Shown one piece after another: positions 7,261 to 13,722 of a stretch of 19,295 nucleotides of DNA. Both the position numbers and the translations under genes were made by a program. How positions within the stretch are numbered: the stretch's first letter is position 1; each line of letters starts with the position of its first letter. The notes beneath the pieces are model-generated. The model did no database searches, was not told the DNA's origin, and saw only the letters and a list, made by a program, of their open reading frames with translations. Origin of the DNA: CAMLHP01 sp035759745 (GTDB lineage Bacteria; Gemmatimonadota; Gemmatimonadetes; Gemmatimonadales; GWC2-71-9); contig DASTUF010000109.1 of assembly GCA_035759745.1 (NCBI GenBank), forward strand, positions 1-19,295, read 5' to 3'.

Positions 7261-7728
7261 TTGGCTAGCATTCGCGTAGCCCTGGTTGACGTGCTTGTCC
7301 TTCGGTTGGGCGACGCTGGACTGGAGTGCCTCATGCTGCGGCGGGCTGCGGGCGGGCGGTCGCCTGGCTCGTGGGAAGGGGTGCACGGCAAGGTGGACGA
7401 GGGCGAGGATCCGGTGGCCACGGCGTTGCGCGAGCTGGGTGAGGAGACGGGGCTGGTGCCCGAGCGTCTGTACAACCTGAGCCGAGTGGAGATGTTCTAC
7501 CGGCATCGTTCCGACGAGGTGTCGCTGGTGCCGGTGTTTGCCGCCATGGTTTCCGCCGAGGCCGACGTGATGCTGAGCGAGGAGCATGACGCCGCGATGT
7601 GGCTGCCGCTGGAGGCGGCGCGTCGGCGGGCGTCGTGGCCCAGGATGGCGCGGGCACTCGAGGACGCGGGGCGGCTGCTTGCCGGCGGCGATGCGGGGGC
7701 GATGGATGACGAACTGCGGCTACGGTGA
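7261..7728 (+). CDS. Nudix hydrolase
   Basis: The 155-aa protein carries a perfect Nudix box: the segment starting GKVDEGEDP and ending RELGEETGL (residues about 43-65) fits G-x5-E-x7-R-E-U-x-E-E-x-G-U, with the glutamates that bind the metal. Nudix enzymes cleave nucleoside diphosphates linked to another group. The strand IRVALVDVLVLR before the box and WLPLEAA after the core are usual for small housekeeping members. NudB-like (dihydroneopterin triphosphate) or NTP-cleaning activity is possible, but the substrate cannot be read from the sequence. I chose the TTG at 7261 because it sits just ahead of the first core strand; a GTG at 7237 would put the start inside the upstream inverted repeat. 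Neither has a strong ribosome binding site. Confidence 0.88.
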   Translation: MASIRVALVDVLVLRLGDAGLECLMLRRAAGGRSPGSWEGVHGKVDEGEDPVATALRELGEETGLVPERLYNLSRVEMFYRHRSDEVSLVPVFAAMVSAEADVMLSEEHDAAMWLPLEAARRRASWPRMARALEDAGRLLAGGDAGAMDDELRLR

Positions 7729-7773
7729 AGGCGGATGCTCACCACGAGTCTCCTTCCGGCGGCTCGGCGGGAG

Positions 7774-7825
7774 TTCACGGGGCTGAGAGCCACTGCTCGG
7801 CACCTGTCGCTTCGCGACATTTCTC
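7774..7825 (+). repeat. 52-bp dispersed repeat, copy 1
   Basis: It matches 12391-12442 at 46 of 52 positions, same strand of the window, no gaps. The core is the hairpin TGTCGC-TTC-GCGACA (7805-7819). It ends 30 bp before the start of the beta-helix gene and lies 45 bp after the Nudix stop. The bases before it (7751-7770, with GGCGGCTCGGC) also recur near 413 and near tig. Confidence 0.85.
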
Positions 7826-7855
7826 ACCCGGAGTTCCCCGACTACGGTTGATCCA

Positions 7856-9307
7856 ATGAAACGAATCGCTCTCCTCGCCGCCGTGCCGTTGGGCGCGCTG
7901 TTCGTGCTGGCGGCAGCGTCGTCGTCAACGGCGACGGCGTGCATCAAACTCACCAAGCCGGGGACGGTGGTGCGGGGTGAGGCGCAGATCTGCCCGGGGC
8001 GGTACCGGATCGCGGATTCGGCGGAGCAGGGGGTGATCGTGGTGGCCGGCACGGGCACGCAGCTGGACCTGACCGGTGTGACGCTCCTGAGCGGTGACAC
8101 GCTGGCGCACGAGTTCCGCGGGATCGGGTTGCTGGTGCGGGGCGCCGAGGGGGCGACTATCGTTGGCGGGCGAATCAGCGGCTATCGCTTCGGTATCCGG
8201 ATCGAAGGTGGCAGCGGGCACCGGGTCCTGAACGCGGATCTCTCGGGCTCGAGGGCGCAGGCGCTGCACTCTACCCCACAGGCCTACGACGAGCGTGACT
8301 GGCTGGACATCTTCCGTCCCGACACGTTCGAGCTCTACGGCTCGGCGCTCTATCTCAAGGGCACCGACCGGGTCGAGGTTCGCGGCATCACCGCCAACTC
8401 GGCGCAGAACGGGATCGGTCTGTTCGAGGCGCGGGGAAGCTTCATCGCGGACAACGACGTCTCCAACAACTCCGGCTGGGGCATCCACCTCTGGCGCTCG
8501 TCGGGCAACACGATCATCCGGAATGCCGCGCACCACAACGTGCGGTGCGAGAGCGAGCGATATCGCCGAGGCTGTGACTCGGCGGGGATCCTGCTGCGCG
8601 AATCGAGCGACTCGAACCTGATCGCGGACAACGACCTGAGCTATTCGGGGGACGGCTTCTTCCTGAGCGGGCACCGGCCATACGTGACGCCGTCGATCGG
8701 CAACCTGGTGGTCCGGAACGACGCGTCGCATTCGTACCACAACGCCTTCGAGTCCACGTTCAGCTGGGGCAACACGTTCCTGGACAACCGGGCCGACAGC
8801 TCGGACTACGGCTTCTGGCTGGGCTATTCCTCAGGGACGACGGTGCGGGGCAACACCATCCTGGGGACACGCTCGGCCGCGATCGCGATCGAGCACGGGG
8901 CAGACAACGTGATCGCGGGCAACACGATCGTGGGGGGACAGCTGGGGGTGCGCTTGTTCGCACCTCAGTCTGGGGGGGGGAACAGCCCCAGCCGAGACAC
9001 GAGGATCGACGACAACACGTTTGCGCGGCTGGGGCAGGCGATCGTGCTCTCCCAGACCACCGGCAGCAGGATCCGGGACAACGTGTTCGACGGCGTGGGC
9101 GAGGCGCTGGTGGCGGACTCGGCGTCGTCGGACGTGGAGCTGCGCGACAACGTGTTCCTGCGTGCGATGCTGGCGTGGATCCGGGCCGACTCGCTGGATG
9201 CGGGCGGGAATTACTGGGCTGCAGCGTCGGCCGATGCTACGCGGGCGCGGCTGGGAGACGGGATCGTGGTGGAGCCGTGGAGGTCGGCGAGGGCAGCGGG
9301 ATACTGA
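7856..9307 (+). CDS. Secreted right-handed beta-helix protein (NosD / pectate-lyase-like fold)
   Basis: The 483-aa protein begins with a signal peptide (MKRIALLAAVPLGALFVLAA, cleavage near TATA). A short cysteine-containing segment follows (CIKL, then QICPGRY). From about residue 60 to 440 it is built of parallel beta-helix (PbH1) turns, seen as repeated units with Asn ladders: NSAQNGIGLFEARGSFIADN, NNSGWGIHLWRSSGNTIIRN, SSDYGFWLGYSSGTTVRGN, AIAIEHGADNVIAGNTIVGG. Such proteins bind or cut polysaccharides, and the NosD group is periplasmic and linked to copper delivery. No nos genes are near, so the NosD role is not supported; a surface carbohydrate role is equally possible. A run of nine G at 8972-8980 codes three glycines. 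The gene ends against a mirror-image heptamer array that can act as terminator. No strong ribosome binding site precedes the ATG. Confidence 0.82.
   Translation: MKRIALLAAVPLGALFVLAAASSSTATACIKLTKPGTVVRGEAQICPGRYRIADSAEQGVIVVAGTGTQLDLTGVTLLSGDTLAHEFRGIGLLVRGAEGATIVGGRISGYRFGIRIEGGSGHRVLNADLSGSRAQALHSTPQAYDERDWLDIFRPDTFELYGSALYLKGTDRVEVRGITANSAQNGIGLFEARGSFIADNDVSNNSGWGIHLWRSSGNTIIRNAAHHNVRCESERYRRGCDSAGILLRESSDSNLIADNDLSYSGDGFFLSGHRPYVTPSIGNLVVRNDASHSYHNAFESTFSWGNTFLDNRADSSDYGFWLGYSSGTTVRGNTILGTRSAAIAIEHGADNVIAGNTIVGGQLGVRLFAPQSGGGNSPSRDTRIDDNTFARLGQAIVLSQTTGSRIRDNVFDGVGEALVADSASSDVELRDNVFLRAMLAWIRADSLDAGGNYWAAASADATRARLGDGIVVEPWRSARAAGY
8970..8991 (+). repeat. Nine-G homopolymer within a hairpin in the beta-helix gene
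   Basis: G9 at 8972-8980 codes Gly-Gly-Gly. CTGGGG (8970-8975) pairs with CCCCAG (8986-8991). A tract this long is prone to slippage, and a gain or loss of one base would truncate the protein after about residue 375 of 483. Confidence 0.8.
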
Positions 9308-9311
9308 AGTT

Positions 9312-9385
9312 GGGCGTAGGGCGTGGGGCGTGGGGCCTAGGGCGTAGGGTTTTTGCCTTACGCCCTACGCCTTTTGCCCTACGCC
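9312..9385. repeat. Heptamer array 3, mirror-image (five units each way)
   Basis: Left: GGGCGTA, GGGCGTG, GGGCGTG, GGGCCTA, GGGCGTA (9312-9346), then GGGT. Right, opposite orientation: TTTTGCC, TTACGCC, CTACGCC, TTTTGCC, CTACGCC (9351-9385). It starts 5 bp after the beta-helix stop. The right half contains the stop codon of the convergent kinase (CTA, 9365-9367) and codes its last residues (GVGQK). The left half fits the G-quadruplex pattern on the plus strand. Confidence 0.93.
9333..9375 (+). terminator. Terminator formed by opposed heptamers
   Basis: Bases 9333-9346 pair with 9359-9372: 14 positions with one mismatch and a G-T pair at the base, around a loop containing five T. TTTT (9372-9375) follows on the plus strand, so it fits termination of the beta-helix transcript. 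On the minus strand no U-run follows. Confidence 0.55.
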
Positions 9386-11515
9386 GAGTACGTCGTCGAT
9401 CGCGGCGCGAAGCTGGCGGACGTCGAGGGGCTTTGACAAGTGGCGCGGGGCGGGGTTGGTGCCGACGCGCTGCCCCAGTGACACCATCCGCGGGCCCCAG
9501 TCGGGGCGGCGGGCCAGGACACCTTCCAGTACCGGAACATCCCCTTCAAGCATGAGCGTCGCGTCGGCGATCACGAGGTGATACTCGTGTTCGCCGGACA
9601 GCTGCAGCGCTTCACCGCCGAGACGGGCGACATCCACCGCGTGCCCGGCAGGCGCCACCAGCGCACTGACGAGGCGGTGCACCGAGGCGTCACTATCCGC
9701 GACCAGAATGCGACGAGCGGCCGCGCCGGACGACTGGGCAGGCGCGGCATGGGGGAGCGCCAGGGTGAACTCGGCGCCGCCCTCGGGCGGTGAAGCGTAG
9801 GTGAGCGCTCCGCCGTGGGCGCGGGCGATGCCATAGCTCACGGGGAGGCCGAGGCCGGTGCCCTCACCGGCGGGCTTGGTAGTGAAGAAGGGCGTGAACA
9901 GGCGCGAGACGTGCTGGGTGGGGATGCCATCACCGGTGTCACGCACGCGCACGACCGCGCGGTCCTGCTCGACCGCGGACTCCACGCAAAGGATCCGAGT
10001 CCGATCCTCGGGGAGGTCCTTCATGGCATGGATGGCGTTGGTCATGAGGTTGAGCAGCACCTGCTGCAGCTCGAAGGGATCGCCGAGCGCCTCGACCGGG
10101 TGGCTGGCAAGGACCTGCTTCAGCTGGACATCGCGCAGCCGCAGTTCATACGAGATGAGCGCCGCGGTCCGGCTGGCTACATCGTTGAGGTCCACTATCA
10201 GCTTCACCGGCTCGCCGCGCCGCGCAAAGGTCAGGAGGTTGCGGACGATGCGGCCGGCGCGTTCGGACTGGTCGCTGATGATGCGCAGGTGCTCGCGCAC
10301 GGCCGGCGCGAGCTGACCGGTGTCGAGGAGCAGCTCGCTGAGGCCGGCGATGGACGTGAGCGGATTGTTGAGCTCGTGCGCGACACCGGACACCAGCTGG
10401 CCGATGGCGGCCATTTTCTCGGCCTGGATGACCTGGGCCTCGAGGGCGCGCTGTTCGGTGACGTCCTCGACCAGCGCAATGACGGCACGGGCGCCCGCGG
10501 TGCCGCTCAGCGGCGTGAGGGTGAGCCGCAGCAGGCGCTCATCGCGTTCGCGGGCGAGCGCGAGCGGAGCAGGGCGGTTGCCGGCCTGGGCCTCGCTCAT
10601 GGTGTCGGCGAGCGCGGTGGAATCCGGGAGGATGAGACTGACGAAGTCGCGGCCGATGAGCGCGGCCGGCGGCTCGTTCGACAGCGCGCCCAGGGCGCGA
10701 TTGGCGCGCTGGATCCTCCCGCCGTGGTCCACCAATGCGAGTCCCTCGCGCAGGGAGTCGAAGGCGGTCTCCCACTCCTCCCGCCCGCGCTCGGCCAGGG
10801 CGAAGAGCCGGCTGTTGGCGAGCACGACCGATGCATTGGTAGCCACCGCGGAGAGAAGCCAGAGGTCCTCGGTGGTGAAGGCGCCGCCCTGGCGATCCAC
10901 CACCGCGAGGGCACCGATGCGCTCACCGCGGACGGTCAGCGGCACCACGGCGGCGTTCTCGGTCTTGATATCGGCGAGCACCCTCACGCCGTCGCCGGTC
11001 CTCCGCTGATCCACCTCGATACGGCCGCGCTCAATCGCCGCTGTGACCAGCGAGACGTCCACGACAGGCACCCGCCGGCCCTTCTGCCCGGCGAGGGTGC
11101 CCTCCGCGGCAGCCACGACGATCTCGTTGCGGTCGTCCACCAGCACCGCCATGACGCCGTCGGCGCGGAGGAAGCGCGAGGCATAGCGGGCCACCTGCTC
11201 GACTATGCGTTCCTGCTGGAGCGATTCGGAGAGGACGTAGCCGAGCTCGCGCAGGGAGAAGATCTCGGAGATCCGGCGCTCGAGCTCGGCGCTGGCGTCG
11301 TCGCGCTGCTTTTCGGTGGCCTCGAGTTTCCGGTGGAGCGCGCGCTGCTCGACAACCAGCACGCCGAACCCGGCGGAGAGCGGAACCAGGAGGAGCCACC
11401 ACCGGGAGAGCCCGACGGTGGTGACGACGAGGAGTTCGATGGCAGCAAGGGAGAGCCCGATGGCCACGGCGAGCACCACCGGCGGAATGCCGCGGCGGCG
11501 GCTGCGGCGCTTCAG
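9365..11515 (-). CDS. Membrane-bound hybrid histidine kinase (TM-GAF-PAS-HisKA-HATPase-REC)
   Basis: About 716 aa. After a basic start (LKRRSRRRG) come two membrane segments (about 13-35 and 39-55), a coiled coil, a GAF domain (about 96-238), a PAS domain (about 248-358), HisKA with GVAHELNNPL (His380), HATPase with LLNLMTNAIHAM, DTGDGIP and GTGLGLPVSYG, and a C-terminal receiver domain (about 602-713) with Asp651 and the SKP lysine. It senses an unknown signal and autophosphorylates. The start is unclear: no ATG fits. A CTG at 11515, behind GGGGAGGG and overlapping the acyltransferase TGA, keeps the basic cap before the first membrane segment; GTG at 11479 would lose it; GTG at 11626 would overlap the neighbour by 115 bp. 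The last residues and stop are made of heptamer repeat. Confidence 0.9.
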   Translation of the reverse strand: MKRRSRRRGIPPVVLAVAIGLSLAAIELLVVTTVGLSRWWLLLVPLSAGFGVLVVEQRALHRKLEATEKQRDDASAELERRISEIFSLRELGYVLSESLQQERIVEQVARYASRFLRADGVMAVLVDDRNEIVVAAAEGTLAGQKGRRVPVVDVSLVTAAIERGRIEVDQRRTGDGVRVLADIKTENAAVVPLTVRGERIGALAVVDRQGGAFTTEDLWLLSAVATNASVVLANSRLFALAERGREEWETAFDSLREGLALVDHGGRIQRANRALGALSNEPPAALIGRDFVSLILPDSTALADTMSEAQAGNRPAPLALARERDERLLRLTLTPLSGTAGARAVIALVEDVTEQRALEAQVIQAEKMAAIGQLVSGVAHELNNPLTSIAGLSELLLDTGQLAPAVREHLRIISDQSERAGRIVRNLLTFARRGEPVKLIVDLNDVASRTAALISYELRLRDVQLKQVLASHPVEALGDPFELQQVLLNLMTNAIHAMKDLPEDRTRILCVESAVEQDRAVVRVRDTGDGIPTQHVSRLFTPFFTTKPAGEGTGLGLPVSYGIARAHGGALTYASPPEGGAEFTLALPHAAPAQSSGAAARRILVADSDASVHRLVSALVAPAGHAVDVARLGGEALQLSGEHEYHLVIADATLMLEGDVPVLEGVLARRPDWGPRMVSLGQRVGTNPAPRHLSKPLDVRQLRAAIDDVLGVGQKA

Positions 11516-12357
11516 CCGCCCTCCCCAGCGGGTCGGCGTGCGATCCGCTCCGTGACGTACGCGTCCGGAGGCGCGTTGGGCTTGACCCGGACGGACTTGG
11601 CGGGAATACCCACATTGACATGCCACGCGCGGACGTCCTTGGTGGCGACGGCGACCGCGCCCACCATGCCGTTGCGCCCGACCCGCACGCCGGCGAGCAC
11701 GGTGGCGTGGTAGGTGATGCGGACGTCGTCCTCCAGCACGGTGTTCACGCTGGTGACGTCCTTCTGGTCCACGATGCTGTGGGTGTGGCTGTAGATGTTG
11801 GCGTAGTCGGAAATGCTGACGCGATGGCCCAGCCGGATGCCCCCGCGGTCGTCGAGCAGGACGTGCCGGTGCACGACGACGTCGTCACCGACTTCGAGGT
11901 TGTATCCGAACGAGAACTCGACGTGCTGGAAGCACTTGAAGTTGCGCCCGCAGCTGGCAAAGATCCGCTGCGCCAGGAGCCGGCGGAAGCGAATGGGCAG
12001 GTCGACGTTCTGGGCCGCGAACGGGGTCCGGTCGAAGGAGTACCAGAGCCACAGCAATGGCTTGACCCGGGCAAACTTCACCGGATCGACATCGGCGTAG
12101 TACTCGGGCTCGAGGGTGACGTTGCGCGGGTCGAGCGAGAGGAGCGCCAGCTGCTGGGCCGCCGGCACGCCGGGATCGCTGACGCGCTCGGCGAAGTCGG
12201 TGACGCCCGGATACCAGAGCGACAGGAGGAGTTCGCGGGTGAGGTCGTTCCAGGTGTCGGGGTGCTCGAGCCGCTCGTCGAGTTCGCCCAGCCACTTTTT
12301 GGCGACGAACTCGGTCGAGTCGGGCAGGCCGATTTGCTTGAGGGGTTGTACTGGCAT
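11512..12357 (-). CDS. Left-handed beta-helix (hexapeptide) acyltransferase
   Basis: The 281-aa protein starts at an ATG with GGAG 5 nt upstream. The C-terminal part (about 130-265) has hexapeptide-repeat turns (FGYNLEVGDDVVVHRHVLL, IRLGHRVSISDYANIYSHTH, VLAGVRVGRNGMVGAVAVAT) and ends in VNVGIPAKSVRVKP, the usual close of maltose/nodulation-type O-acetyltransferases. The His of SHTHS is the probable catalytic base. Such enzymes move acetyl or acyl groups from CoA to sugars or similar acceptors in the cytoplasm. The first 110 residues (WLGELDERLEHPDTWNDLTR and on) form an extra helical domain longer than in MaaA-type enzymes; its role is not known to me. The histidine kinase overlaps its stop codon, so the two are co-transcribed. 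A 52-bp dispersed repeat lies upstream of the start. Confidence 0.83.
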   Translation of the reverse strand: MPVQPLKQIGLPDSTEFVAKKWLGELDERLEHPDTWNDLTRELLLSLWYPGVTDFAERVSDPGVPAAQQLALLSLDPRNVTLEPEYYADVDPVKFARVKPLLWLWYSFDRTPFAAQNVDLPIRFRRLLAQRIFASCGRNFKCFQHVEFSFGYNLEVGDDVVVHRHVLLDDRGGIRLGHRVSISDYANIYSHTHSIVDQKDVTSVNTVLEDDVRITYHATVLAGVRVGRNGMVGAVAVATKDVRAWHVNVGIPAKSVRVKPNAPPDAYVTERIARRPAGEGG

Positions 12358-12390
12358 GAGCTCTCCGTTGAGGCGCCGTCGCGCCGGCTG

Positions 12391-12442
12391 TTGACGCGGC
12401 TAAGAGGCGCTGCTCGGCACGTGTCGCTTCGCGACATTTCTC
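12391..12442 (+). repeat. 52-bp dispersed repeat, copy 2
   Basis: It matches 7774-7825 at 46 of 52 positions. The hairpin TGTCGC-TTC-GCGACA is at 12422-12436. It lies 34-85 nt upstream of the acyltransferase start, but in the opposite orientation relative to its gene compared with copy 1. Heptamer array 4 begins 10 bp beyond it. Confidence 0.85.
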
Positions 12443-12451
12443 CCGCGACGT

Positions 12452-12500
12452 CCCGGAACCCCCAACCCCTGACCCCTGACCCCTGATCCCTGACCCCTAG
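12452..12500 (-). repeat. Heptamer array 4 (CCCCTGA type, seven units)
   Basis: CCCGGAA, CCCCCAA, three CCCCTGA, TCCCTGA and CCCCTAG. The last unit supplies the TAG stop of the lipoprotein gene (rc of 12497-12499). On the minus strand, which is sense for that gene, the array reads as runs of three to four G separated by three to four bases: a G-quadruplex pattern directly after the stop. Confidence 0.92.
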
Positions 12501-13126
12501 CGCGAGCGATTGACCCGGGCGCGCTCGCGGTCGAGGATCGGCAGGCGGTCGCGCCAGGCGCTGCTGGTCATCGGGCCATAGGTCAACGTGAACGGCTCGA
12601 GGACCGGGAGCGGTTCGTCGTACAGATAGATGGCCATCGCCGACTGGCGCGCGGCGAGCTGGCCCGCTCCGTACGACGGCGTGAGGGGCACCGCTGCCAT
12701 GGGCCTCAGCAGGCGGCCACTGGATTCGACGGTCAGCAGCTGGGCGTCGAAGCGCACGCCGTCGCGCAAGCCGAAAAAAGTGACGAGCGCCAAGCCCGGG
12801 CTGGAGACGCCGGCATCGCGGCCCGCCGAATCGATGGCGGTGCGACTGCGTTCGACGAGCTGCTGCAGCGCACGGGCGCCATCTTCCGCCAGCAGGCCGG
12901 TGACCCTGGGGTCGAGCGGCACGAAGCGCAGCTCGATGTCGTCATTCCTCATCCGAATCGAGATGGCGTTCTGGTCAAGCGTGCCGTACTGGGTCGGCAT
13001 GGCTACCGGCGCCGAGGAGTCGGCCGGGGCGGCGGTGGTTTGCGGGCGGACTTCCGTCCGCCCCTGGGCCCGGGCGCAGCCAGCCAGCATGGGGCAGAGG
13101 ACCAGCACAAACGACAGCACCTTCAT
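12497..13126 (-). CDS. Lipoprotein of unknown function at the end of the clpX-engB operon
   Basis: The 209-aa protein opens with a clean lipoprotein signal: MKVLSFVLVLCPMLAGC, lipobox LAGC with the modified cysteine at residue 17. A Pro/Ala/Thr-rich spacer follows (to about 45), then a mixed alpha/beta domain with IRMRNDDIELRFVPLDPRV, LALVTFFGLRDGVRFDAQLL and MAIYLYDEPLPVLEPFTLTYG. The protein is predicted to sit in the inner face of the outer membrane or in the periplasm. The ATG overlaps the engB stop by 4 bp (ATGA), so it is translated with engB. I do not recognise the family. The stop codon TAG is formed by a unit of heptamer array 4. Nothing in the sequence ties its role to ClpX or EngB beyond the shared transcript. 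Confidence 0.8.
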   Translation of the reverse strand: MKVLSFVLVLCPMLAGCARAQGRTEVRPQTTAAPADSSAPVAMPTQYGTLDQNAISIRMRNDDIELRFVPLDPRVTGLLAEDGARALQQLVERSRTAIDSAGRDAGVSSPGLALVTFFGLRDGVRFDAQLLTVESSGRLLRPMAAVPLTPSYGAGQLAARQSAMAIYLYDEPLPVLEPFTLTYGPMTSSAWRDRLPILDRERARVNRSR

Positions 13127-13722
13127 GCGAAGCTCCTTGCGGCGGCGAGCAGGCTTTCGCCCAGGTCGGCGATTCCGGCGCCAGTGCGACTGCTGACAGG
13201 CTGTACCTGATCTTCGTGCAGTGTCAGGGCAGCGGCAAGGGCGCGGACGCGGGGTGCGACCTGGGAGTGGGTCAGCTTGTCCATCTTGGTCAGGACCACG
13301 AGGGCCGGCCTGCCACTGTGGGCCATCATGGCCTGCAGCGCTATGTCGTCCTCCGAGGGATCCCGCCTGATATCCAGCAACCAGACGATACCGGCCAGGG
13401 TGTCGCGCCGGCTGAGGTAGGCGTCCACCAGCTTCGAGAGGCGATGCCGCTCGGTCTTGGAGGCGCGGGCATACCCGTAGCCCGGGAGATCGACGAGATA
13501 GAGGTCGGGCGCCCGGAACACGTTGAGAAAGGCGGTCTTGCCGGGTGTGCCCGAGACCCGGGCCAGGCCGGGCTTGCCGGTGAGGGCATTGAGCAGGCTG
13601 GACTTGCCTACATTGGAGCGGCCGGCAAAGGCAAACTCGGGCAGGGGCGGATCGAGCTGGATTGCGGGATCGGGAAAGCTGCCGATGAAGGTGATCGGCA
13701 GGTCCGCGAGCGGGCTGGTCAC
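13123..13722 (-). CDS. engB: Ribosome-assembly GTPase EngB (YihA/YsxC)
   Basis: EngB is a TrmE-Era-EngA-type GTPase that helps late assembly of the 50S ribosomal subunit. The 199-aa protein has the usual length. The G motifs are all present: G1 GRSNVGKS (34-41), G2 Thr in SGTPGKT, G3 DLPGYGYA (78-85), G4 TKMD (145-148) and G5 SSRTG (about 175-180). The start is a GTG at 13722 overlapping the clpX TGA (GTGA), and the stop overlaps the next gene (ATGA), so three genes are translated in one coupled chain. clpX-engB linkage is common in bacteria (clpX/lon-engB order), which supports the call. Confidence 0.96.
   Translation of the reverse strand: MTSPLADLPITFIGSFPDPAIQLDPPLPEFAFAGRSNVGKSSLLNALTGKPGLARVSGTPGKTAFLNVFRAPDLYLVDLPGYGYARASKTERHRLSKLVDAYLSRRDTLAGIVWLLDIRRDPSEDDIALQAMMAHSGRPALVVLTKMDKLTHSQVAPRVRALAAALTLHEDQVQPVSSRTGAGIADLGESLLAAARSFA

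Noticed and set aside
4835..7261. An 808-codon open frame on the minus strand opposite the PilB-REC gene
   Set aside because: The product is a His/Arg/Gln-rich string with no domain, and it is the mirror of a well-supported gene. High GC content leaves antisense frames open.
7738..7855. A small conserved peptide, since both 52-bp repeats translate to similar strings (RH-L/V-SLRDIS)
   Set aside because: The similarity follows from DNA repeat identity. Neither copy has a ribosome binding site and start in a sensible place, and the hairpin explains the conservation.
9815..11713. A 632-codon plus-strand frame opposite the membrane hybrid kinase
   Set aside because: Asp/Glu/Gly/His-rich shadow with no motif, fully covered by the minus-strand kinase and the end of the acyltransferase.
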